From: Anisakis pegreffii
Taxonomy: Eukaryota; Nematoda; Chromadorea; Rhabditida; Anisakidae
DNA: 64,000 nt
Assembly: GCA_035041965.1 (NCBI GenBank)
Contig: JAPYMA010000758.1
Coordinates: 1 to 64,000 of the forward strand
Direction of reading: 5' to 3'
A model generated the notes under the pieces. That model worked only from the letters and a program-made list of their open reading frames with translations, did no database searches and was not told the DNA's origin. Shown here piece by piece: positions 50,007 to 61,153 of this stretch (positions within the stretch are counted from its first letter, which is position 1; each line of letters begins with the position of its first letter). The position numbers and the translations under genes were made by a program.

Positions 50007-52934
50007 ATGGATGCAGGTCCATCTGTGCGATACCCATCCACATTCCCCACTGTTAGAAGCGAACGTTGGCACATATCTCCGTATCGTCGTGAATCTTTCA
50101 ACTCCATTGATACTCAAAGGTTTCGTCATGAATTTTTCGCATTTATTGACCAATGCCATCGATTCATTTCGATGAATTGCAGTTTCGTTTGTTCAGTTGC
50201 TTGCTTACAATTAGTCTTTGATTTGTTCTGTCCTCCAACTCATTTTCAACAAATTTTGCCATATTCACATCAAAACTTTCGGTTGTTTTCAATCTGTTTC
50301 GAGATCGCATCAAGTGGAATCAAGTTGTTGTGCGGATTCGAACAAACTGACTGATTGGATTATGAATTACGGAGAAACTTTCATAGTTGATAATTTCGTA
50401 ATTTCAGGATATCTCCGGATAGCTATGAAGAAGTTAAGAAGCTTATCCTTCTGGCTGGTATTTTCTTCATGGTCGCGATTTTATTCTTCTTGATGAAACT
50501 TGAAGTGAGTATCAACTTGATTGAGTTTGTCACTCGCCCGTCACTTTTTGACGTTCACTACCATGAACATTTGTCACCTGTATGGTAGTGAATTGTCGAT
50601 CAACAGCAGCAGCAGCAGCAACAGCAGAACAAACGTGTTGCTGACGAGCGAGAGATAACTGAATCATGCAGCCATATGAGATATTTCAAAAAGTGCAATT
50701 GAACCGATGAAACTATGCATATCCTCTGATCAGTTCGTTAATTAATGAAACGTGCAAAATGTTACTCATTGTCAGCTATTAACGATTAATGATTAACAGT
50801 CTGTGCAAAACGTTGTTGAGTTTATGTATTCTCACTGCGAAACCATTCGCCATTCCAATAGAGTAACGATTGACTGAAGATTCAAGTCAATGATAAGAAC
50901 TGTGTGACTATGAAACTATTGAGAAATGACAGAATAAGGGTGGTTGAGAAATTATGATTAATTGTTGTAGACACTTTGTGCTTTGGTGATTTTTTGGGGT
51001 GAAATTTTCTTTTCAATGAACGATTGAAACAATCAGAGAACGAACGAATGAAAATAAATGGCTGTCAGATGGTTTTTGACGTACTGGTTTGGGTGGTAGC
51101 TTCAATGTTCCACCGGATTGGCATCATCACCATTACGAATCATAATAGTTATGAAGGTTCTGTTTGTGAATTCAAGCAGAGAGTTTATTTACGATAACCT
51201 GAATCTCACTGCTATTCCTAATATACCTAAGAGCACTCTCGGTGAGCGTGTTCATCTGAACATTGTTACTCTATACAGTACGACAACGCTGAACGCAACG
51301 GTAAATATCTGATTATTCAGATCGCAATTAGGAGACTTTATTACGTATATATATGTTGAAATTTTTCCTTTGGGGGAAGGAGGGAGGGGGGATTTTTGAA
51401 GTGATATTGAGTCTAATGATATTGAGTTCGTTTTTTTTTGGAGTGATCTTGGATTAGAGCAAAAATTACTGTGAAGAATTCGTCGAATTGAAATCTTTTA
51501 TGTGGGATTTATTCATTGAACTGGTGAAACTGTATAGTTTGTATGGTATTTCAATGAAATGGGTTTATTTGTGGAGAGAACATCCATTTGAGAGAGCTAG
51601 CTATCGGAAATTGGTTATGTAAAGTTAGTTATGTTGATTTCAGGTGCCAATAGACGATGTATTCAAATGGTCACCAATAGTTTGGCTGATTGGTGTGCTA
51701 ATATGTTGTTTATTATTGAATTTCTTGTGCTTTTGTAGGAAATTATACAAAAGAAGACAACTCGCACGACTGAGACGACAGGTATACATTTATCACGTGT
51801 AGACTATCAATAACTTTATAGTTTCTCCTCAAGATTTTTTGACACTTCTTTTTATACTCCTCGGATGAGTATTTGTTGTTTATTGGAACAACTGTGTTCG
51901 ATTGATTCTTAAGGAGTATTTGTGTGACGAACTGGTGAGTAGCTTGTCATACAAATACTCTTTAAGGTAATTTTGTAAGAAAAGTATCGAATCTTGTGAG
52001 GGAACTGGTGAGTTCTCATAAAAATCTTTCAGAAATCGATTGTAACTTCTTGTATGACATTCATCCACCATACAGTTGCAAGTGAACTTTCACTCGAAAC
52101 TAAATGCTTATTTCCTAAACTACAGCCGACTTTTTGGAATGATTACTTTTGTTAAAAATAAACTTCATTGAATCATATTTTTTGATCGTATGTTCATTCG
52201 TAAGAGATTGGCATGGGTGGATAAGTTGTGTTATATTTCAGCAAGAATTGCTTTTATCCCTGAATTTGGCTACCTCATTTCCTTGCTTAGCACCACCGCC
52301 ACATGACGCACAATGTTGTGGTGGAAATCGTTTGTTATGGCCGAACTTTAGACGAACCAGTACCACATCACTGCCCTCATACACACAAGCACTTAGGACG
52401 AGTGTGCCTCTGGTTAGTGAACTCTATTCACCTTTGATCCTCTCTTTGATCAGTTGCTGGCAGTTGTCTTTAGGATTCGACAAGCTCTCATTATGTGCCA
52501 CTCGATTCATGATACAAGTATAAAGCAGAACTGAGGAAATTTTATTATTTTATCATGTTGTATCATTCGTCTATGATTTCATACTGTTACACTAGCTGTA
52601 TAGAAATCAGGAGACCAACTTTATGAAAACTGACTTTTTTGGACAGCAGCAATTCTGATCACATATTTCTTCTGATGCAGTGCAGTCAGCTCTTTCAAAA
52701 GCTCATGAAAACGTTATTTTTTGCTGATCCACAGCAAATACTTCAAGATGGTGAATCCTCAATTGTGGTTGAGGAAATTTGCATCGGAATGAAAATTGAA
52801 CGCAATTTCAGAAGGACTCAATGGCAGAGCTGAGAAATGCAGAAGAGGCGAATGCACCGTCAGCAAATCAGATAGAGGACGATAAACCTCCACCACCGTA
52901 TGATGAGGCGTTGAAAATGTTGCGGAACAAGTAG
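50007..52934 (+). CDS. Two-span membrane protein with C-terminal PPPY motif, unknown function
   Basis: Six exons in consistent phase: 50007-50119, 50408-50504, 51100-51300, 51644-51781, 52242-52412 and 52812-52934, predicting 280 aa. A soluble N-terminus of about 45 residues is followed by membrane helix 1 (LILLAGIFFMVAILFFLMKL), a loop of about 80 residues with three N-glycosylation sequons (NSS, NLT, NAT), helix 2 (IVWLIGVLICCLLLNFLCFC), a strongly basic stretch, a Cys/Pro-containing cytoplasmic tail, and the ending PPPPYDEALKMLRNK. Sequons between the helices place that loop in the lumen or outside, with both termini cytosolic. PPxY motifs recruit WW domains of NEDD4-type ligases, so ubiquitin-controlled trafficking is a reasonable inference. 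No family was recognised. An ATG at 50000, out of frame, could open a short upstream ORF. The exon 3 acceptor (ggtggtag) is the least certain junction. Confidence 0.75.
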
Positions 52935-55096
52935 ACGCTTCTTTGCCGAAGCTTGCATTGCACTAGTTTTACTCGATTACTTTATCGTTTGCTTGGAGGA
53001 GTGGGATTTCCCGATGACAGCTACTGCGTTTCATTGAGCAAAAGCCAATCAGGTGTGAATATTACAATTTTACGAAGAACGGATACACTCACGAAAATAC
53101 GCCGTGTCGATCATACTGTGAAAGTGTAGAGCAAACGAAAATCCGTGTTAGATTTAATCAAGAGGAATTCTAAGAAAATAGCAAAAGGATACAATTGTTT
53201 TCGAAGAAATTCAGTGCATGCATACGATGGAATCTCCCTCTAATGTGCATCTATCATTGTGGATATGATGCAACTCATAGTGGATATCAGCACGAAATTC
53301 ATGCTGAAATTCTTGAAGACTGAAATTCACTTATAATTAGACAGACAACCTACTGATGCATTCGCCTATAGCGGAATAATTTCATTTCGTTATTTGCAAC
53401 ACCTAGCACGTAGAAGTTATGAGATGTGATACGATGATATTTAACATCGTAAATCAAATTTCCGCTAACAGTGTACATATTGTAAACTCAATTACCTCAT
53501 CAACTACTCAGTCCACTGTTCCGTAAGAATGAACGATGTGATATGGCTGCATTGAACATGCACGATGCCTTCCTTGTGTATATTCACTTTATCCACTAAT
53601 TAAGGATTATCTGTGATTGATTATTGCCTTTTTTGAAGTGTTTTGTTGATGAATCTGTGTTATACTGATGTGTGAGTTTATGATTAATGATTCGTTTGGT
53701 CATTGTATAGATTTTTACATATTGAATATTACAATTTTATTCTGCAACAGTGATGATTATGGTGAGATAAAATCAGACGATGTTGCATTACAAACAAACA
53801 ATACTGTTTTTATTTGATGCGAATTACACGCTAATATGGACCACTACACGAACGAACGAACACAAAACACATACAACTCAACGTTTCACCTATCATCAAA
53901 CTTATCACTGAGAGTTTCGATGATGAATGCTGCTAGAATATGCGAATTTTTGATGGTGAGGAGAAATGACCCTAGAAGTGATAGCGAAATGTATGAGGAG
54001 ATTTTCACTGGGTATGAAGCGCTACATTTGGAGCACTTCAACAATTCGGGAGAGTAGCGCTTTGCTGCTATCAGTGGACAGCTTTTTCGGATTGACTTCG
54101 CCACATCCTCGATATCGGACTGTACCGAGTAGCAATAGGAGGGAGGATTTGAACAAGCGCTGCTGCTCTCTTCAGTTCGGAAACTCAATGTTCGGTATTA
54201 TACGGTGAACAATACACTCCTCAATAAACGACTTCATTACGTTGAGCCATCCTTCGGAATTATGTTCGCTTAATCGATTACCATTTGAATAGAATGCAAC
54301 TCAAACGATAAATGCAATAGCTGAACGTGATGGGATGGATATCAATGATAAGATTAACAATAAGATAATATATTAAGATGATCACGAACAATAGGCAAAC
54401 AACAATAATGATAACAATGACACTGACAGTGACAACAATCAAAATAATAACATCTATCTGCAATTTCTGTGACGATGAAAATGCTATCAATAATTCTAGT
54501 GATTAGACAAGTGAGAAAACACATTATTCTATTCGAAGTTTTAGATTATCTGGGACAAAAATGCAGGGCGTTTAACCGAACGAACGCAATGAAACACCGG
54601 TGTAAAGATTTAACGGTTCAATAATAACGCGATCTGCTCGGGATTGCTGAAAGAACGATAATCATAACGGAAGTATCACGCGAAAGACCACGTCTAAACT
54701 CTGCACAACTGAACAATACTCCGAACAAACAAAAACAATAACCATAATCATTACAACAAAAATGATTATAATAATGATACGTTTACCACAATTAATGTAA
54801 AACACAACACATCTAATAAAACCATTTCACGGAATGTCAGTTGGCCGATGAAACAGAACTGAGCTGACAGACGATATCTAGGAATTGTTGAAAAATCAAC
54901 ACCAATGAAAATACTAAAAACAAAATACTAAGTTGAAACAAAAAAATTACGATAATAACAGCGATTATAGTGACCGTAAACACAATAATACTTATTCTTA
55001 TTGGTAACAATAATAATAACAGTAATAGGGCTAATTTTAAAGACACGATGAGAATAGTATTAGATCTGATTAGGGGAATGATGCGAGAGGATGAAA
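52935..55096. other. Region between two convergent genes
   Basis: This holds the 3' ends of the membrane-protein gene (+) and the elongase gene (-). A GC-richer island at 53836-54208 is open in several frames and is followed by AATAAA at 54223-54228. From about 54310 to 55030 the sequence is rich in aat/aac triplets, which are ATT/GTT on the minus strand, the strand of the adjacent elongase gene. Confidence 0.5.
53836..54208 (+). other. Candidate terminal exon(s) with polyadenylation signal
   Basis: Two plus-strand frames overlap here: a 73-codon frame starting at an ATG (53836) and ending YEALHLEHFNNSGE, and an 80-codon frame ending QFGNSMFGIIR at 54208. An AATAAA follows 15 bases after the second stop. 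A 100-codon minus-strand frame covers the same island, so base composition rather than coding may explain the openness. No homology was recognised. It could be an alternative 3' exon of the upstream membrane-protein gene or a small separate gene. Confidence 0.2.
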
Positions 55097-56887
55097 TTAA
55101 TTCTGTTTTTTAGCACTTCTTTCACAGCGATATTTACTCTTGCCACCTCCGATTACATACGAACGCAAAAAGAAGTTGATGAAAAGAATCAAGTACGTGC
55201 CATCCATGAAAAGTGCCAATGCAAATATGTGACTGTCGAAATCACATTCCACCTGAAATATTACCATTAACTATTTCGACTGTCGAAATAAAAAAATACT
55301 GACGATCGCTCGAAATCAACTGACGAATTCACCGCAACAAATTATTGCATGACCAATTATTCGCGCTGACTCGTTCATCAAAAAAATTTGAAAAATGAAC
55401 CCATTCAACGTAACTATCAGTTCCAGTATTATGATTGCACAGTTGAAAATTCTCAATGAAAAAGCAGAAAGTTAATCAATAATGAACTTTTTACATTGTC
55501 AACACATTATATTCTCATGAAGAATGTTTTTCTTCTCGAAAGAAAAATGAAACGAATTCGACGAATAAAATGACTCACGTTCTGAATGTAGATCAACACT
55601 CCAAGATGTAAGAGAATTCCGAGACTGATGGCAAATTGCAAAATCTGCAGGGTCGTGATAAACTCGGCGACTACACCGGGGACACGGATTTTCAGTGAAC
55701 GAGTGAAGTAGTAACTGAAAGTTTACGGGACTGGTTGTTAGAATTCAATTCACCTATCATCATTGGAAGATAAAAATGAAATTGACGAAGCAACTGAAAA
55801 TTTACAGAAATAATTTGCAATACGTTTATTATTATATTCATGAACTACTGATCCCAATTGTTGATTCTTCTTCAATTATGCAGAACAAAAAATTAAATAA
55901 ATTTTACAATTTGATGCGAAAATTGCTTAAGAAATATTATAAAAAACGATCAAATGAAGAGAAGAGACAAACTTTCACTCACCTATACATGAAAGCGTGT
56001 ACGAAGAAATTGAGATTAACACCCCATCGATTGAAACCTGGCGTTGTGGGATAGGAATAGAATGCGTAAATCAGCGTTAGAATATGATGATACCAGTGCA
56101 CGAACATCAACGGTTTCTTTCTCAACACCAAGAACACCGTATCGCCCATTTCGAACACTTTCGACAGAATGAACATCCAACCCCAGAAACCGTTCGTTCC
56201 ACTGGTGAAGTTGTAACGTTTACAATAGGAATCTGAAAAGGAAATTGCAAAGCATTCACTCGCTCGCAAGAAATCGACAAACTAATATAATCATGAACTC
56301 ATTCAAGCACTATGTTAGAGATGCGTTAACGTGAAGTTAATATGGAACAACGAAATGCTAGCATTGATTCCATATTTATTCTGTCATAGTTATGAATGAT
56401 TGAAACTATCAACGAACAAACTTTGGAAGCCTTTCGTCTGGATAGTGGAAAAGAATTCCGGCAGAAGCATAAGTGTTCCGGCAATACTGAACGCGGCTAG
56501 GAAAGCATTCCAAACATTCAGCGGGAAGAACAGCTCGAACGGCTGACGATTTTTCATGAAATATTTAGTGCCGAATATCACGACCACATACAGCACACAT
56601 ACCTGAAACAAAAATTCCATCTTTCAAATGACACTCATGATTCATGAAGAATAACAAAATAAGTTTTCTATTTTCCGAACACACAAGAAAAATAAAGGAA
56701 ATGAAGCAAACTCGTCGAGAAAAACGGGAAAAGATAGGAGATGACGAACTTGGAGCACGAAAAGTTGATGATCAGTCACCCAATCTTTGGAGGCTTGTTC
56801 CGGGAATTCAGGTGCTCTGATGATACTAATGAGACGCTCCATATCAAATTTTGGAGGCACCAACACCTGTTCAGCTGTTAACGACAT
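55097..56887 (-). CDS. Very-long-chain fatty acid elongase (ELO/ELOVL3-6 type)
   Basis: Five exons on the minus strand: 56887-56750, 56602-56422, 56232-55983, 55714-55579 and 55252-55097, giving 286 aa, normal for the family. All family signatures are present: KVFEMGDT (KxxExxDT) at about 131-138, the catalytic histidine box HWYHH at 152-156, HAFMYSYY (HxxMYxYY) and TLQILQF (TxxQxxQ). Several hydrophobic helices span the protein. ELO enzymes are ER membrane condensing enzymes that add two carbons from malonyl-CoA to acyl-CoA; the HWYHH form and overall sequence resemble the ELOVL3/6 branch, which elongates saturated and monounsaturated chains, as do several worm ELO proteins. The C-terminus KKQN is a dilysine ER-retrieval signal. 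Substrate specificity cannot be decided from sequence. Confidence 0.96.
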
Positions 56888-58855
56888 TTTGCCTCTGAAA
56901 AGAATTTCTAAAAAAACTCCAAATTCCGAGAAAAATCAAATGAAATAAAACAAGATTAGAAGATAGTGCAAATAAAAAGTAGCGATCGATGGTGACGGAA
57001 ACCTGGAACATGTGATCCAAATCGAAAATTTCGAATCTTTATGTAAAAATTCAGAAAGCGTTTTCAAGATTATATCAAATAAACGAAAAATGTAAAATAT
57101 TGATCAGTTAAATCAGTATGATTCAACAATTTAGAGGAGGGATAAGTTTCGCAACACGTTACGAAGATACACATATTCGTACGCTATTTGCTATTTCCGC
57201 ATCAGTATGACACTAAGTCGCTTTCAGTTTAAACTGTTCAATAAACGAACAACTGAATAATACAACGATAAGTTTAGCGATAAAATTGATAAATGTTATT
57301 AAAATAATTCTAAATCATTGCTCGTTGATGGTAAAACTGAGTTGACGTGAAGACGAAGCAACGAAATTGTAATAATTAAATCGACCACTGCCTCGGTATT
57401 GAATAATCCGAAACGCAACCGAACCGTACGTTCGTTTCAAACGCTTATATTTAAGCCCATCAGAACGTTTAGGTATGTTCTTAATGCATATTCTGCTTTG
57501 CATTATTGTTCGTTCACTTTTGCATTATTCATACGTCAGCACCATTGAGTAGAGAATGAATGCTGAGAAGTGCGATGTTGCATCCTGCTAAGTACATTAG
57601 CACTTTATGCGCGCTCTATTAGATGGACGGACAGCTGCTGCTAGCACATACTCTTCACTCATGCAACTGTCAGTTAGTTATGTTCGAAAGTCGCATTTCT
57701 ATTCTGAGTTTAGAGTGTGTGAAAATTCTTCGAACTAATTGAAAATTGCACATAGTCGTCTAAACTCTTTCGTTGACAATTTAAAAGAGTCGGCTTTAAG
57801 TCTCCTTTAAGTCGGCTTACAAACACGCAGTCAAGTCTTTATCGTCAACACCTTAAGACTTCAACAGCTTAACGAAAAGACCCTGAAAAGTCCGAGTGTG
57901 GCTTAACAGTAGTTTTTTCTGGAATGGAACTTGTGGAATATCGTTGATTCATAGAACATGTGAAATGATCTACAATTAAATGTCATCATTCTAACCGAAC
58001 AATTGATGTTTTAATAAAATTTGGTAAAGAAACATCCGAATGAAGCGATAAACACTCAAGAAATCGCATAATTGAGTGAATAATTTTGAAGAAGATAAAT
58101 TTTTGGGGATGATAACGACGAAGAAAATAGCAACAAGTAAAGAACGCACACACCCAGCCAACATAAAAATGATTCAGTGACAAAAATAAAAATGTTTTCT
58201 TAAGACATCACACACATAAATGTACACAAACGTTACAACAATGATTGATATGTTGCTTTGTACTTTAGCAAGAAACGGAAATTTAGTCGTTCAATCGATG
58301 AATTAATTTATTTTACTCTCGAAATCAAACGGATTTCACGGCCATAATTCGGATCATAGCATTAATATCGCTTCAGAATTTGATGAACTTATGATAGTAA
58401 TTGAGGTGGAAGAAACTAAGAATTCTGTAAGCACTATTCGCTTTTGAATGTTAGCAATGAAAAGTGAATTTCCATTGAAAGCTTAAAAGTATCACTGAAA
58501 TGGATGGATCAAATGGTAATCTAAAAGTTCAAATATCAGTGATCAATGCATTGAAACAAGCAATACTGATTCTGAGCACTTCAGATGCGCTTTTTCAGGA
58601 ACAATGACGAGCTTCAGTAAGGAATCGAACGAATGACAGGAGCAATCGAATTCGAATAGTGCTGAAACTCGAATGCCACTTGAACTTTCCCTGAAACTGG
58701 AAAACGCCAACCATCTCAGTAGTGACACTGAATAAATAAAGAAAAGATCTTCCACGGAAAACTTTTGAAACACTGGAAAATTTCCATTCCGTTAGAAACT
58801 CATTCAAAGCAATCGGGTAATTCGAAAGAGCGGACACAACAACGTTTCGAACTGA

Positions 58856-59146
58856 TTGCTTGCGTTTCGAACTATAGTTGAACTCAAGTTCCCAACTATG
58901 ACTGCTGAAGCAAATGAAAATTTGAATACAAATACTGGTAACACAGTATGGAACGCAAAAATTGTGAAGCAGAAATGCGGCAGCAGTGATCGTCGTCTTA
59001 ATAATGACAATATTTCAAACGATAAGCGAATGGAGTCCGCTCCATTAAATTCTATTGCTCCCAAATCAAATTCCATCAATCAACCAAATTTTTTCTCAAT
59101 AAGTCGTTTCGTTTCGAATCAATTATCATTTAGCACGATTGATTGA
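58856..59146 (+). other. Ser/Asn-rich open frame, possible decayed coding sequence
   Basis: A 97-codon frame (the TMTAEANENLNTNTGNTVWN region) ends at a TGA. After that stop the same frame continues, reading DKRTVVTPPGLGNLIINVDD before the next stop near 59218. The frame upstream, back to about 58262, is also coding-like but broken by stops of all three types. This could be an old pseudogene. The number of stops is only about half that expected, so chance cannot be excluded. No family was recognised. Confidence 0.2.
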
Positions 59147-59599
59147 AATGATAAGCGTACTGTTGTCACGCCACCCGGACTCGGCAATCTCATTATCAAT
59201 GTAGATGATATTTTGTAATCTTGAGAAACATATTTCCTTGAGAAGATTCTCTTCTGTGCCGATTATGAATTTCGCAATCCTTGCACTGAGCAACTAAATT
59301 TCCACAGATAATACTTCAAAAAATGTCCATTCATTATTTTACACAATGCCTATGTTCACCTAGTGCATCAGGTAGAGCAACGCAACAAATACTCGTCAGA
59401 TGCTTAGCATCAGTATATATTGATAAGTTGCGTGAAACTGAGTACAGGTAACTTGAAAATAGTACTTCTGACATTCTTATAAGCATGCAAGGATTGACTG
59501 AAATTAAGAGCAGATGTACAGATTGTAGTGGTGTAATGAACTCGAGCAACAGGATCACATAAGCACGAATGTTCAACTATTTCTTTGGACAAATGAAGC

Positions 59600-60610
59600 A
59601 AGTTAGCAACATGATCTAGAGGACCTTCTGAATCCGAATATGTGGAACACTTGGCGTGTCTGATAAAACCTGAGGACGTAGTGAGTTTGAAAATGGTATA
59701 ACTGATGTGTGAAGCGATAGAATAATGATGCTCAATTGGTTAATATGAGAGTGGAAATTCAGTTCCATCACTGAAACTGTACATAATTAATCGATAACAT
59801 ATACTTTTTCCAGAAACTAGAGCATCTTTTGAATAGGAATGTGTGAAGATCTCGGATGTTCCTATTCAATATTGAGGATAGACCTAGTCTGAAATGGTCC
59901 GACTGATATTCCTGCATTAAGGCATTGAATGCTCTTCACTGTGATCAAATGAACAGATTGCGGCGATGAAATGAAATTTTTCATATACATAGTATTAGCT
60001 ATACCTCTGAAAGCATGCAGAATCAGTCATATAGACATTCTCGAAGGCAGAGATTCTACTGAATCCCATTGCGTTAGAAAGTTGAGTGTTTCTGAACAAA
60101 CCTGAGGACACAGGAAAATTGTATTTTCGAGATGCATCGAGTGATGCGGCGGAATGAAATCATTCAACTATACAAAACAGCTTGGATGTTCATCTTTATC
60201 ATTGAAAATTTGAAGTATAGATCAAGAACATATCTTTTTGGGATATCAGAGGATCTCTTGGATCTGAATATGTTACTACTCAAGTTTTCCTGCTCAAACC
60301 TGAGGAAGCAGCTAGTATGAAATCGTACTGTCTATATTCGTGTAGTAATGCATCAATTGATCAACGGCATGACCAATTTATTGATCATGCTGACGTAGTG
60401 AAATCTCATAGAGATGTGATATACCCTCAGAAATTCAACAAAAGTATTCATCACTAAATCTACGCATAATTAGTCCATGAGATATACATTTTTTGAAAGC
60501 AGGAGATATTCTGAATCCGAAAGTGTGAAAATTTCGATTGTTGCTTGGTAAACATGAGAGGGCGTCTAGTTTGAATGCGGCACTACTGATTGATCCCGTT
60601 TTGTGCATGA
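59600..60610 (+). repeat. Diverged ~200-bp tandem repeat array
   Basis: About five degenerate units of roughly 190-230 bp follow each other. Each contains a block like acatatactttttgaaac followed by agagcatct/ggagatattctgaatcc, then an aaacctgagga or close variant, then agtttgaaa. Clear anchors are at about 59669, 60102 and 60298 for the cctgagga block. The same anchors, better preserved, occur in the two units at 20835-21236, so both arrays belong to one family. Confidence 0.65.
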
Positions 60611-60828
60611 AACAAACGAACTGATACTGCATCCATTCTCTCAGAAAGTGATAAATTACAACAAATTCAAATGATTTGTGGTTTTGTGTGTCTCACAAAT
60701 GTATGCCATCGTTTATACAATGTAAAAATAACGATGCCCTAAATTGAATCGAAATTGCAAATGTAAAGATCTCATCGCAGCTTTGGTCTTTCCACCGAAG
60801 GTTCAATCCAACTACAAGTCCTTCCAAA

Positions 60829-61106
60829 ATGCACTCAGCTCTATTACTGTTCGCCTTAATCTCAGGTATTTTTTATTATTATTATCATTTCGGTATTTTA
60901 TAAGTTTTCAATTTATTATTCCTATTACAATTGAACATTTTGAGCCAGTGGCACTTCTGATACTTGTTGTATTGCATATACTTTAATTCTGATAATAGTC
61001 ACTCGTTTATATTTATATTTTGATGGGTCGTTTTCATTGTGTCATTGTTATCATCAACACTATTATTCAAATGAGTGTGATTATTTTTCCGGGACTTTTG
61101 TTAGCT

Positions 61107-61153
<47 letters not shown>

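Larger units (their letters stand above)
56888..60828. other. Region upstream of elongase, with repeats
   Basis: The elongase promoter should lie just right of 56887, but no element stands out. From about 58.3 to 59.2 kb one plus-strand frame has fewer stops than its surroundings, including a 97-codon stretch at 58856-59146. From about 59.6 to 60.6 kb lie diverged units of the tandem repeat family first seen at 20.8 kb. No gene is supported. Confidence 0.5.

Noticed and set aside
54278..55046. Minus-strand hydrophobic frames
   Set aside because: These are also translations of aat/aac triplet tracts, not a gene.
58543..59079. Overlapping minus-strand frames of 76-91 codons
   Set aside because: They are shadows of a stop-poor stretch on the plus strand and show no splice signals or homology.
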